Assembly: GCF_003991875.1 (NCBI RefSeq)
Contig: NZ_CP031423.1
Span: 2,728,001 to 2,792,000, forward strand
DNA length: 64,000 nucleotides
Direction: 5' to 3'
Source: Microbacterium lemovicicum
Lineage (GTDB): Bacteria > Actinomycetota > Actinomycetes > Actinomycetales > Microbacteriaceae
A model generated the notes under the pieces. It did not search any database. It worked only from the letters and a program-made list of their open reading frames with translations, and was not told the DNA's origin. Positions 26,358 to 34,965 of this stretch are shown here, in pieces (position 1 is the stretch's first letter; each line of letters begins with the position of its first letter). The position numbers were made by a program, and so were the translations under genes.

Positions 26358-26415
26358 GAGCTCAGCTCAGCTCAGTTCCGCCCAGCTCAGCTCAACTCAG
26401 CTCAGCTCAGCTCAG
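26358..26415. repeat. AGCTC pentanucleotide repeat over the ccsB stop
   Basis: About ten AGCTC/AGCTCA units with a few changes run across 26358-26415. The ccsB stop codon (TGA, 26409-26407) lies inside, and the last sense codons (Leu-Ser) belong to the repeat. Confidence 0.85.
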
Positions 26416-27474
26416 GCCGGAGTAGACGTGCAGGCCCTTGAAGAACATGTTGACGATCGTGAAGTTGAACATGACCGCCGCGAAGCCGATGATCGAGAGC
26501 CAGGCCGAACGCGTGCCGCGCCAGCCGCGGGTCGCCCGCGCGTGGATGTAGCCGGCGTAAAGCACCCAGATGACGAACGTCCAGACCTCTTTGGTGTCGA
26601 AGCCCCAGTACCGGCCCCACGCGTCGTTGGCCCAGATCGACCCGGCGATGAGGGTGAAGGTCCAGAAGATGAAGCCGAGGATCGCGAAGCGGTAGGCCAG
26701 CGACTCGAGCGCCTCGGCCGTGGGCAGGGTGCGCAGGAATCCCAGGCGCCGCGGGGGCGCGTCGTCGGCGGAGACGGATGCCGCCACCACGAGCGTGCGC
26801 TCACGCCGGGCCTGCATGAGCTGCAGCACGGAGAGGCCGAACGCGAGGGCGAACAGCGCCGTCGCGAGGGACGCGACGAAGACATGGATGACGAGCCACA
26901 CCGACTTGAGGGGGTCGGCCAGCGGCACCACCTCGACGTAGAACGCGAGTGTCGCGCCGCCGAGGAGCAGCACCACCATGCCGGTGATCAGCGAGCCGAG
27001 GAAGCGCAGGTCGTAGCGGAACAGCACGACGAGGTACACGCCGACGATCAGCATCGTGCCGGTCAGCGAGAACTCGTACATGTTCGACCACGGCACGCGA
27101 CCGGCCGAGATGCCGCGCGTGATGTCGCCGGCGAGGTGGAACAGGAAGCCCAGCACGGTCATCGACGTGCCGATGCGGGCCCAGATCATCCGCGGGGGTC
27201 GCACCGCACCGGCGTCGGACGCCGACGCGGGTGTCTCGGCGGCATCGCCGGCACCCCCGGAGACACTCGAGCCCCTCGAGGCGCCGACCGCCGCGAGCTC
27301 GCGCGGGCGCGACGCTGCGGCCTGCCGCTGCAGAGGGATCGCGTCGACGGCCAGGGCCGAGCGGCGCGCGAGATCCACGGCGTAGGCGATGAACGCGAGG
27401 GCGTAGATCGCGATGGCCGTCCAGACCAGGAGCACCGAGACCATGTCCAGCGAGAGGGGTTCGGTTGCGGGCAT
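26407..27474 (-). CDS. ccsB: System II cytochrome c biogenesis protein, haem handler
   Basis: A CcsA/CcsB (ResC) family membrane protein, 355 residues, that with ResB carries haem across the membrane and joins it to apocytochrome c. The Trp-rich haem motif is present as WGRYWGFDTKEVW, with the helices and conserved His residues (FLFHLAGD, FVASLATA region) typical of the family. A Ser/Ala-rich linker at about residues 50-90 follows the first helix. ATG 27474 is six bases after TAGACT (27481-27486, minus strand), which lies at the end of resB, so it may also have its own promoter. Confidence 0.93.
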   Translation of the reverse strand: MPATEPLSLDMVSVLLVWTAIAIYALAFIAYAVDLARRSALAVDAIPLQRQAAASRPRELAAVGASRGSSVSGGAGDAAETPASASDAGAVRPPRMIWARIGTSMTVLGFLFHLAGDITRGISAGRVPWSNMYEFSLTGTMLIVGVYLVVLFRYDLRFLGSLITGMVVLLLGGATLAFYVEVVPLADPLKSVWLVIHVFVASLATALFALAFGLSVLQLMQARRERTLVVAASVSADDAPPRRLGFLRTLPTAEALESLAYRFAILGFIFWTFTLIAGSIWANDAWGRYWGFDTKEVWTFVIWVLYAGYIHARATRGWRGTRSAWLSIIGFAAVMFNFTIVNMFFKGLHVYSGLS

Positions 27475-27478
27475 GTCG

Positions 27479-29188
27479 TCAGTCTACGCGCGGGTTCTCG
27501 GGGTGACGCAGGGATGTCTCGACGGCGTCGGTATGTCTCCGGGCGACCTGGTCGACGGCGTCAGCGAGCGTCGGATCCTCGCCGCGGGCGAGCCCGGCGT
27601 ACTCGATCCGCACGGTGCGGCCGTCGGGCGTCGCCTTGACCCACATGCGGCGGCGCGGCACGAACAGGCCGGCGAGCAGGCCGAGCAGCGCGAGGATGGC
27701 GAACACCAGCACGAACGGCGCCGCGATGTCGCGGTGCACCGACAGCGAGACGTAGCGCGCGACGGAGCCGTCGTAGCCCGTGGCGCCGGCGGGGGCCTCG
27801 TCGTCGAAGGTGATCGTGCCGAGCCCGTTCGGCAGGTCGGCCGTCTCTCCCGGAGCGATCTCGATGGTCGGGGCGTCGACGCCGCGACCCGCGAGCTTGG
27901 TCATGTCGCCCGTGTCGAGCGTGTACACCGACCGCGGGGTGCCGTCGTCGATGCCGAGGTCGCCGGCGTAGACCTCGAGGGTCAGGACGGGATTGACCAG
28001 CGCGGGATACGTGGAGGTGAAGGCCCCCGACGCGAGCTGCGCCTGCGTCGGGTAGAAGAAGCCGACGAGTCCGAGCTGCTGCGGGAACCCGTCCGGCACC
28101 TTCACGACGCCGAGCGAGGTCATGTTCGCGTCCTGCGGCAGGAAGGGCACCGGGTCGGAGAACCGCACGTTCCCGTCCGCATCGCGGATGGTGAGGGTGG
28201 GCGCGTAGCCGTTGCCCATCAGATAGACGCGGTCGCCGGCGATCTCGAGCGGGTGGTTCACCCGCACGTCGCCCTCCGACGGCGTCTCGCCGGCGAGCTG
28301 CGTCGTGAGGTGCGCGACGAAGTCGCCCGCCTGCCCCGACCCCTGCGCGCCGAACGGCTGATAGGTCACGTCGAACTTGTCGAGGGTCATCGAGTAGGGC
28401 GTGAGCTGGTCCTCGTCGACGAAGCGCCCCGGGTTGAAGGAGGTGTAGTCCAGCAGCGAGTTGACGAAGGTGCGGCCCTCGATGAGCACGCTCTGACCGG
28501 TGTAGGTGAGCCCGCCGCCCACGCCGACGGCCACCAGCACGCCGACCAGCGCGAAGTGGAAGACCAGGTTGCCGGTCTCGCGCAGGTAGCCGCGCTCCGC
28601 GGAGACCGAGGGCGCGCCCCCCGCCTCGTACCGCTCGACGCGGTAGCCGGCGCGCGTGAGCTGCGACGCGGCGATGTCGACGGCGACGGATGCCGCGGCC
28701 GCGGCATCCTGCTCCGGTGCGAGTCCGAGCACCGTGGAGCGGGAGTCGTCCAGCCGGGACAGGCGGGCGGGCGTGCGCGGCGGCCGCGCGCGCAGCGCCT
28801 TCCAGTGGTGCTTGGTGCGCGGGATGACGCAGCCGATGAGCGAGATGAACAGCAGCAGGTAGATCGCCGAGAACCACACGGACGAGTACACGTCGAACAG
28901 CTGCAGGCGGTCGAGGATCGGCGCGACGCCGGGGTTGTCGGTGAAGTACTGGGTGACGCCGTTCGGGTCGGCGCTGCGCTGCGGAACGATCGAGCCGGGC
29001 ACGGCGGCGATGGCCAGCAGCAGCAGGAGCACGAGCGCCGTGCGCATGGAGGTGAGCTGCCGCCAGGCCCAGCGCATCCACTCGATCGGTCCGAGGGAGG
29101 GCGAGGCGACGTCGACCATGCCGTCGGCGTGATCGGACGGGCGGAGGGGGTCGAGACCCTCGGCGTCGTCAGAGCGGGAGCGGGACAC
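27479..29188 (-). CDS. resB: System II cytochrome c biogenesis protein ResB/Ccs1
   Basis: 569 residues. Three N-terminal membrane helices (LTSMRTALVLLLLLAIAAV and AIYLLLFISLIGCVIPR visible), a large outer domain, and a fourth helix near the C-terminus (VFAILALLGLLAGLFVPRRR) are the ResB layout. It partners CcsB in the haem-lyase complex. Start GTG 29188 lies inside the end of ccdA (20-bp overlap), indicating one transcript resA-ccdA-resB-ccsB. A 22-bp palindrome containing two GGATGCCGC words lies in the gene at 28688-28709. Confidence 0.93.
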   Translation of the reverse strand: MSRSRSDDAEGLDPLRPSDHADGMVDVASPSLGPIEWMRWAWRQLTSMRTALVLLLLLAIAAVPGSIVPQRSADPNGVTQYFTDNPGVAPILDRLQLFDVYSSVWFSAIYLLLFISLIGCVIPRTKHHWKALRARPPRTPARLSRLDDSRSTVLGLAPEQDAAAAASVAVDIAASQLTRAGYRVERYEAGGAPSVSAERGYLRETGNLVFHFALVGVLVAVGVGGGLTYTGQSVLIEGRTFVNSLLDYTSFNPGRFVDEDQLTPYSMTLDKFDVTYQPFGAQGSGQAGDFVAHLTTQLAGETPSEGDVRVNHPLEIAGDRVYLMGNGYAPTLTIRDADGNVRFSDPVPFLPQDANMTSLGVVKVPDGFPQQLGLVGFFYPTQAQLASGAFTSTYPALVNPVLTLEVYAGDLGIDDGTPRSVYTLDTGDMTKLAGRGVDAPTIEIAPGETADLPNGLGTITFDDEAPAGATGYDGSVARYVSLSVHRDIAAPFVLVFAILALLGLLAGLFVPRRRMWVKATPDGRTVRIEYAGLARGEDPTLADAVDQVARRHTDAVETSLRHPENPRVD

Positions 29189-29981
29189 CTGCCACCACCC
29201 CCTGCAGCTGCACCATGAGGGCGCTCCACACGCCGGTGACCATGAGGAGGCCCATGACGATCAGCAGGACGCCTCCGATGAGGTTGACGGTGCGGATGTG
29301 CCGGCGGAGGAAGGTCACCGACCGCGTCGCCCAGCCGAAGCCGAGGGCGACGAGCACGAACGGGATGCCGAGACCGAGCGAGTACGCGAGCCCGAGGAGC
29401 GCGGCGCGGCCCGGGTCGCCGAGCGACCACGAGACCGAGAAGATCGCGGTCAGGGTGGGTCCGATGCAGGGCGTCCACCCGATGCCCAGTGCGAGACCGA
29501 GGAGCGGCGCGCCGATGAGGCCGATGCGCGAGCTCAGCTGCGGCCGGGCCGTGCGCTGGGCGAGTCCGAGCATGCCGATGAAGACGAGCCCCATGAGGAT
29601 GACCACGACGCCGAGCAGACGGGTGAGGAGGTCGGCGTACTGCACGAAGAACAGTCCGACCGTTCCGCCGAGCACGTTGACGGCCATGAAGACGACCGTG
29701 AAGCCGGCGATGAAGAGCAGCACGCCCAGAAGCAGTCGCCCGCGGGTCGGTGCCTCCGCGGTCGCGGGGGCCGCGGCATCCGTCGACGGATCAGACGCCG
29801 TGCCGCCGACGAGGGCGCCCACCCGCGCGCGGCGCGGGGCGACGGCGCCGCTGATGAAGCCCAGGTAGCCGGGCACCAGGGGCAGCACGCACGGCGAGAG
29901 GAACGACAGCAGTCCGGCGGCGAGCGCCAGCGGGAGGGCGAGCCAGAGGGCGCCGCCCGCGACGATGTCGCCCGGGGTCAC
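29169..29981 (-). CDS. ccdA: CcdA-type thiol-disulfide transmembrane protein
   Basis: 270 residues with six membrane helices. The redox Cys residues are present in the two family positions: LSFLSPCVLPLVPGYLGF in the first helix and GIGWTPCIGPTL in the fourth. CcdA passes electrons from cytoplasmic thioredoxin to ResA so apocytochrome c stays reduced. A longer loop (residues about 50-80, rich in Ala, Thr and Pro) is a lineage insertion. Start GTG 29981 overlaps the resA stop as GTGA. Confidence 0.94.
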   Translation of the reverse strand: MTPGDIVAGGALWLALPLALAAGLLSFLSPCVLPLVPGYLGFISGAVAPRRARVGALVGGTASDPSTDAAAPATAEAPTRGRLLLGVLLFIAGFTVVFMAVNVLGGTVGLFFVQYADLLTRLLGVVVILMGLVFIGMLGLAQRTARPQLSSRIGLIGAPLLGLALGIGWTPCIGPTLTAIFSVSWSLGDPGRAALLGLAYSLGLGIPFVLVALGFGWATRSVTFLRRHIRTVNLIGGVLLIVMGLLMVTGVWSALMVQLQGVVAGVPLPL

Positions 29982-30589
29982 GACTGCTCCGCGAGCACGT
30001 CGCGGACGATGGTCTCGAGGATCGACGATTCGCTGAGCTGCCCGATGATGCGCGCGGCGACGCGGCCCTGCTTGTCGAGCACGAGCGTCGTCGGGGTGGC
30101 GTTGATCGGCGTCCGCTGGGCGAAGGCGAGCTTGAGCGCGCCGTCCTCGGCGGCGAGCGCGCTCGGGTAGGTCACGCCGTACTTGTCGGCGAAGGCGCCG
30201 GCCGTGGCGGCCGAGTCGGACGTGTTGATGCCCAGGAACGCGACATCCTGTCCCGCGAACGACGTGTACGCGGTCTCGAGGAAGTCGGCCTCGGCGCGGC
30301 ACGGACCGCAGGCGGCGTACCAGAAGTTCACCACGAGCACCCCGCCGCGGTACTGGTCGCTCGAGACGGCGTCGCCCCGCTCGGTCGTGCCGGTGAAGTC
30401 CACCGGCGCCTCCCGCTCGGCGGGCGCGATCTCCTTGGTCTGGAAGCCGTCGGCGGCGATGAAGCCCTTGTTGTCGCCGGCGCGGTACTGGTCGGCGAGC
30501 GGGTCGCTGCCGCAGGCGGCGAGCCCCACGGCGAGCGCGAGGGCGAGAAGAGCGGATGCCGCGCGTGCGACTCCTCGGTTCGGTGTCAT
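29978..30589 (-). CDS. resA: ResA/TlpA-type thioredoxin-like lipoprotein
   Basis: 203 residues. A signal peptide with lipobox LAAC puts Cys26 as the lipid anchor. The thioredoxin fold follows, with the active site CGPC at residues 94-97 (NFWYAACGPCRAE) and the cis-Pro loop TPINATPTTLVLD. It reduces apocytochrome c haem-site disulfides on the outer face. ATG 30589 shares one base with the stop of the upstream phosphatase (TGATG) and the 3' end overlaps ccdA by four bases. Confidence 0.93.
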   Translation of the reverse strand: MTPNRGVARAASALLALALAVGLAACGSDPLADQYRAGDNKGFIAADGFQTKEIAPAEREAPVDFTGTTERGDAVSSDQYRGGVLVVNFWYAACGPCRAEADFLETAYTSFAGQDVAFLGINTSDSAATAGAFADKYGVTYPSALAAEDGALKLAFAQRTPINATPTTLVLDKQGRVAARIIGQLSESSILETIVRDVLAEQS

Positions 30590-31218
30590 CACACTGCTCC
30601 CACATCGACGGCGCCGGAGTGCGCCGCGGGCTCGGCGTAGTCGACCTCGACCCAGCGCCCGTCCTTCTTCTCGAAGCTCGTCACGCTGGACAGGGCGCAC
30701 CGCCGGTTGCGCGGATCGTGCCGCCCCGGAAGCCCGGCGACCGTGAGATGCGTCACCCAGATCGGCAGCTGATGCGACACCAGCACCACGTCGCCCGTCG
30801 CCGGCTTCGACCAGGCGTCGTCCATCGCGGCGAGCATGCGCGCGGAGATGCGCTCGTACGGCTCGCCCCAGCTCGGGACGGCCGGACGCCGCAGGTGGCG
30901 CCAGTTGAGCGGATTGGCCAGCGCGCGCTTCATGCGGCGGCCTTCGAAGACGTTGGTCGGCTCGATGATCCGCTCCTCGATGACCGGCTCGATGCCGAAC
31001 AGCTCGGTGAAGGGCAGCGCCGACTCGCGGGTGCGCTGCAGCGGGGAGCAGACGAGGCTCGTCACCGGACGCGCGAGGCTGTGCACGTGCTCGGCCGCCG
31101 CGCGGGCCATGCCGCGACCGTCGACGCTGAGCCCGAACCCCGGAAGCCGCCCGTAGAGCACGCGGCGGGGATTGTGGACCTCGCCGTGGCGCACGAGATG
31201 GAGGCGGTCCGCTGGCAC
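30589..31218 (-). CDS. Histidine phosphatase family protein
   Basis: 209 residues with the phosphohistidine motif LVRHGEVHNP (RHGE at 10-13), the SPLQRTRESA Arg motif, a Glu in the IIEPTNVFEG region, and the second His in VLVSHQLPIW. The family dephosphorylates many small molecules. It begins the cytochrome c maturation operon; there is no known step for it in that process. GTG 31218 is six bases after TAGACT (31225-31230, minus strand). Confidence 0.88.
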   Translation of the reverse strand: MPADRLHLVRHGEVHNPRRVLYGRLPGFGLSVDGRGMARAAAEHVHSLARPVTSLVCSPLQRTRESALPFTELFGIEPVIEERIIEPTNVFEGRRMKRALANPLNWRHLRRPAVPSWGEPYERISARMLAAMDDAWSKPATGDVVLVSHQLPIWVTHLTVAGLPGRHDPRNRRCALSSVTSFEKKDGRWVEVDYAEPAAHSGAVDVGAV

Positions 31219-31377
31219 CCCTCCAGTCTACGGCGGCACCTTCTGTGCGGCGGCTGAGGGCGGCTGTGCGGCTGCCGTGCATGCGACGAGCGCCGCCCCG
31301 GGCTGCGCGGGCGCGAGGCCCCGGACGGCGGGCGCGGCCGGCGCGCGCCTGCGAGGTCACGAGACTACGGTTGCCGT

Positions 31378-32034
31378 GTGCCCACGAACGATCCGCTTCC
31401 CGACCGCCCGGCGCCCGATAACCCGTCGGGCAAGCTCGTCCTCCTCCGTCACGGCGAGACGGCGTGGTCGAAGGAGGGGAAGCACACCGGACTCACCGAC
31501 ATCCCCCTCACCCCGCGCGGAGAGGACCTCGCCCGCGGCGCCGGCGCCCTGGTGGCCGACTACGACTTCTCGCTCGTGCTCACCTCGCCGCTGCAGCGCG
31601 CGCGCCGCACGGCCGAGCTCGCGGGTCTCCACGCCGAGGTAGATCCCCTCCTGGTGGAGTGGGACTACGGCGGGTACGAGGGCCGGACGACCCGCGACAT
31701 CCGCGCCGAGCTCGGCTACAACTGGAGCGCCTTCACCCACGGGGTGGTCCGCGGCGACACGCCCGGCGAGACCGTCGAGGAGGTCGCGGCCCGCGCCTCC
31801 CGCGTGGTGACGCGGGCGCTGCCGGCGATGGTCGACGGCGACGTCGCGCTGGTCGCCCACGGGCACTTCCTGCGCATCCTGACCGCCGTGTTCCTGCGGC
31901 AGGCGCCCCGCTTCGCGGCGCAGATCAGCCTGGACGCCGGCTCGGTGTCGGTGCTGAGCTTCGACCGCGAGCAGCCCGCGATCCTCTCCTGGAACTACGG
32001 GCACGAGCTGCCGCTGGTGCCGTCGGAGTCCTGA
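31378..32034 (+). CDS. Histidine phosphatase family protein (acid phosphatase type)
   Basis: 218 residues, a second member of the branch-1 histidine phosphatases: LVLLRHGETAWSKEGKHTGLTDIPL with RHGE at 24-27, TSPLQRARRTAELAG, the WDYGGYEGRTT Glu motif and the VALVAHGHFLRIL His motif. This form resembles the actinobacterial Rv3214/EntD acid phosphatases. It is divergent from the other phosphatase; the two share less than the core motifs. GTG 31378 is six bases after TACGGT (31366-31371). Confidence 0.9.
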   Translation: MPTNDPLPDRPAPDNPSGKLVLLRHGETAWSKEGKHTGLTDIPLTPRGEDLARGAGALVADYDFSLVLTSPLQRARRTAELAGLHAEVDPLLVEWDYGGYEGRTTRDIRAELGYNWSAFTHGVVRGDTPGETVEEVAARASRVVTRALPAMVDGDVALVAHGHFLRILTAVFLRQAPRFAAQISLDAGSVSVLSFDREQPAILSWNYGHELPLVPSES

Positions 32035-32049
32035 AGCCCCGGATCCGGC

Positions 32050-32730
32050 TCAGGCGCCGTCGAGCTGCCCGCGGCGGCGGCTCTGCGCGGCGGCGCGCAC
32101 GCGGACCACGACGAACCACGCGACCGCGGCCACGATCAGCGCGATGACGATGTACTGGAAGACGTCGGCGTAGGCCTCGATCACGTGCCAGTTCTCGCCC
32201 AGCAGGAACCCGGCCATCACGAAGATCGTGTTCCAGACCAGGCTCCCCGCCGCCGTGAGCAGGCCGAAGGTCCACCACTTCATGCCCGACACCCCCGCGG
32301 GGATCGAGATGAGGCTGCGGAACAGCGGGATCATCCGCCCGAAGAACACCGCGACCGCACCGTGCCGCTGGAACCACGCGACCGTCTTGTCGACGTCCTC
32401 GACCTTCATCAGCGGCATCCAGCCCGCGACACGGCGCAGGCGCTGCGCGCCCAGCCAGCGGCCCAGGCCGTAGAGCACGTACGCGCCCACGACCGATCCG
32501 ATGGTGGTCCAGATGAGGGCCTCGGCCAGGGTGAACGACCCGCGGCTCGCAGTCAGCCCCGCCATCGGCAGGACGACCTCGCTCGGCAGCGGCGGGAACA
32601 GGTTCTCCAGCGCGATGGCGGCCCCCGCGCCGACGGGGCCGATGACCTCCATGAGGGAGACCGTCCAGTCCGCCAGCGAGGTCAGCCAGGACCCCCCGCC
32701 GCTCGTCGTCGCCTGCGTCATGTCGGTCAT
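32050..32730 (-). CDS. DedA-family membrane protein
   Basis: 226 residues of the DedA/VTT family (undecaprenyl-phosphate and phospholipid handling). The signature is present: ALENLFPPLPSEVVLPMAG at about residues 40-58, then GRWLGAQRL, FGRMIPLFRSLISIPAGVSGM and the C-terminal helices. Whether it moves C55-phosphate is not shown. ATG 32730 has GGGAG eight bases upstream; a second in-frame ATG nine bases later is less likely. The last 15 residues are basic. Confidence 0.92.
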   Translation of the reverse strand: MTDMTQATTSGGGSWLTSLADWTVSLMEVIGPVGAGAAIALENLFPPLPSEVVLPMAGLTASRGSFTLAEALIWTTIGSVVGAYVLYGLGRWLGAQRLRRVAGWMPLMKVEDVDKTVAWFQRHGAVAVFFGRMIPLFRSLISIPAGVSGMKWWTFGLLTAAGSLVWNTIFVMAGFLLGENWHVIEAYADVFQYIVIALIVAAVAWFVVVRVRAAAQSRRRGQLDGA

Positions 32731-32832
32731 CGGTGCTCCCGCGTCGGTGATCGGATCTGAGGCCGCGTACGGCTCCCCTCACGCTAACCGGCGCAGGTGA
32801 CGGGAACCTGAGTGCGCCCGACGCGCAGAGCG

Positions 32833-33246
32833 TCAGGAGCCGGGGACCCCCGCCGTGGCGAAAGCCGCTCCGATGAACCAGGAGCCGATGATCAGGACGG
32901 CGGCCACCAGCGGTACCCAGAACGCGAGCCGCCGCTTCACCAGCAGCACGATCGAGACCACCAGCCCGGCCACGAGGAAGATCCACGGAAGCGCCATCGC
33001 GGCCAGCACGCCGACGGTGATGAGGTCGGTGTTGCAGTCCCTCGCCCCGCACGGATCGCTCGCCATCGCGAGGAACGCCCCGAAGAACGACATCACCAGG
33101 GCCAGCACCGCGTCGCCCACGAGGAAGACGATCGTCAGCACCACGTCCCACACGCGCAGCGGCGGACGCGCCGTCGCGGGCGCGGCCCACGGCCCCGCGA
33201 AGGCCGGAGCGGGCGGACCGTTGTAGGGAGGAGGCGCAGAGGTCAC
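32833..33246 (-). CDS. Small membrane protein, proline-rich N-terminus
   Basis: 137 residues: a Pro/Ala-rich cytoplasmic start (about 30 residues, SAPPPYNGPPAP), then four membrane helices beginning VWDVVLTIVFLVGDAVLALVM. A CGARDC pair lies in the first outer loop, possibly a disulfide. It looks like the DUF6264 family of Microbacteriaceae; function unknown. GTG 33246 is six bases after TACGAT (33253-33258, minus strand). It is divergent from aspS across 72 bp. Confidence 0.8.
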   Translation of the reverse strand: MTSAPPPYNGPPAPAFAGPWAAPATARPPLRVWDVVLTIVFLVGDAVLALVMSFFGAFLAMASDPCGARDCNTDLITVGVLAAMALPWIFLVAGLVVSIVLLVKRRLAFWVPLVAAVLIIGSWFIGAAFATAGVPGS

Positions 33247-33318
33247 GCGGGCATCGTATCGGGCCGTGATCCCGCGCGGCACGGGCCCGCGGCATCCGTC
33301 CCCGTACACTGGACCCTC

Positions 33319-34659
33319 GTGAGTGAACGCGTCCTGGTCTCCCAGCTCAAGTCCCTTCCCGACGGTCCCGTCTCGGTCTCGGGGTGGGTGGAGACGGTCC
33401 GCGACCAGAAAAAGGTGCAGTTCGTCATCCTCCGCGATGAGACCGGCGCCGTGCAGCTCGTGAACCCCGCGACGCGTCCGGCGGAGGACGGGAGCGAGCA
33501 GGATGCTGCGGCTCTGGCCCTCACCGACACGATCTCGAACCTCAGCACGGGCACCTTCCTCACGGTGGAGGGCGCGCTGAAGGCCGACGAGCGGGTCAAG
33601 CTGGGCGGCGTCGAGATCAAGGTCTCGAACCTGACCATCGCCGCCGCCGCCCTTCCGGAGACGCCCATCGCGGCGGACAGCGGGCTGGACAAGCGCATGG
33701 ACTGGCGCTTCCTCGACCTGCGCCAGCGCCGGAACAACCTCATCTTCCGCGTGCAGACGACCCTCGAGCACGCGATGCGCACGTACTGGATCGAGCGTGA
33801 CTACATCGAGCTGCACTCCCCCAAGCTGATGTCGAGCCCGTCGGAGTCCAACGCCGAGCTGTTCAGCATGGAGTACTTCGAGGACAAGACGGCCTACCTC
33901 GCCCAGAGCCCGCAGCACTTCAAGCAGATGGCGCAGTCGGCCGGCTTCGGCAAGATCTTCGAGATCGGCGACGTGTTCCGCGCCGACCCGTCCTTCACCT
34001 CGCGGCACGCCACGGAGTTCACCTCCGTCGACGCCGAGATCAGCTGGATCGACTCGCACGAAGACGTCGCACGCATGCAGGAGGAGCTGCTGCAGACCGC
34101 GATCCAGGCCGTCAAGGACAAGCACGGCGACGAGATCCAGGAGCTCTTCGGTCTCGACGTGCAGGTGCCCGCCACGCCGTTCCCGCGCATCCCGCTGGCG
34201 GAGGCCCGCGAGATCGTGAAGGCGCGCGGCTACGAGATCCCCCGTGCAGACGGCGACCTCGACCCCGAGGGCGAGCGGCAGATCTCCGCCCACGTGCAGG
34301 AGCAGTTCGGGCACGAGTTCGTCTTCATCACCGACTACCACCCCGAGATCCGGCCGTTCTACCACATGCGCGACGAGCAGACCGGGCTCACCAAGAGCTA
34401 CGACCTGCTCTTCAAGGGCGTGGAGATCACCACGGGCGCGCAGCGCGAGCATCGCGTCGACGTGCTGGAGGCGCAGGCCACCGAGAAGGGCCTCGACCTC
34501 GCCGGCATCGAGCACTACCTCGACTTCTTCCGCTACGGCACCCCGCCGCACGGCGGCTTCGGCATGGGCTTGGCCCGCGTGCTGATGCTGCTGCTGGGCG
34601 AGAGCAGCATCCGCGAGGTCACGTTCCTCTTCCGGGGTCCCACGCGCCTCGCGCCCTGA
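33319..34659 (+). CDS. aspS: Aspartyl-tRNA synthetase, archaeal/non-discriminating type
   Basis: 446 residues. N-terminal OB-fold anticodon domain (VSGWVETVRDQKKVQFVILRDE), then the class II core: motif 1 near MDWRFLDLRQRRN, motif 2 in FEIGDVFRADPSFTSRHATEFT, motif 3 GFGMGLARVLMLLLG. It lacks the GAD insertion domain of bacterial AspRS, so it is the archaeal-type enzyme (about 430-450 residues), often non-discriminating and paired with GatCAB to make Asn-tRNA. GTG 33319 follows TACACT (33305-33310) by eight bases. A second, bacterial-type aspS may exist elsewhere. Confidence 0.93.
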   Translation: MSERVLVSQLKSLPDGPVSVSGWVETVRDQKKVQFVILRDETGAVQLVNPATRPAEDGSEQDAAALALTDTISNLSTGTFLTVEGALKADERVKLGGVEIKVSNLTIAAAALPETPIAADSGLDKRMDWRFLDLRQRRNNLIFRVQTTLEHAMRTYWIERDYIELHSPKLMSSPSESNAELFSMEYFEDKTAYLAQSPQHFKQMAQSAGFGKIFEIGDVFRADPSFTSRHATEFTSVDAEISWIDSHEDVARMQEELLQTAIQAVKDKHGDEIQELFGLDVQVPATPFPRIPLAEAREIVKARGYEIPRADGDLDPEGERQISAHVQEQFGHEFVFITDYHPEIRPFYHMRDEQTGLTKSYDLLFKGVEITTGAQREHRVDVLEAQATEKGLDLAGIEHYLDFFRYGTPPHGGFGMGLARVLMLLLGESSIREVTFLFRGPTRLAP

Positions 34660-34680
34660 CCCTCGTTCCCTCACCAGTCA

Positions 34681-34701
34681 CGTCGGGTCTCGCACCCGAC
34701 G
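34681..34701 (+). terminator. Hairpin after aspS
   Basis: CGTCGGGT (34681-34688) and ACCCGACG (34694-34701) pair around a 5-base loop, 21 bp after the aspS stop. Confidence 0.55.
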
Positions 34702-34712
34702 CCGGACGCGCC

Positions 34713-34782
34713 CGCCACCCGTGTCCCATCTTTCGCGCAACACGCCGTGCGGGTGTGCGGAAAGTGGGACACACAGGTGGCG
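34713..34782. repeat. TGTGCGGAAAGTGGGACA hairpin family, copy A
   Basis: Core 34721-34772 is an imperfect inverted repeat, GTGTCCCA...TGGGACAC, with outer arms CGCCACC and GGTGGCG. Its right arm is identical over about 18 bases to the two copies at 38945-39128. It lies between aspS and the ABC importer operon. Confidence 0.85.
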
Positions 34783-34813
34783 CGTGCGTCGCGGCCTGAT
34801 CCATCGCTGACGC

Positions 34814-34850
34814 AGAGCGGCGGGTGTCCGATCCGGACACCCGCCGCTCT
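34814..34850. terminator. Perfect 17-bp-arm hairpin
   Basis: Arms 34814-34830 and 34834-34850 pair perfectly around ATC. It is 116 bp before the next gene. It could end transcription in either direction or shape the leader of the ABC operon. The 34660-34965 gap otherwise has no gene. Confidence 0.6.
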
Positions 34851-34965
34851 CCGTCTGTTCACCTCCCCCGGTGCCGCCGGTCATCCGGCATCCCTACGGT
34901 GCTCTCATCCCGATCGTCGACCGCCTCTTCGCGCGCTCGGCGGCAGCACCGAGAGGAACAGCACC

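Noticed and set aside
33250..34674. Long open frame antisense to aspS
   Set aside because: A shadow; only its downstream end (32833-33246) is a real gene, starting at GTG 33246.
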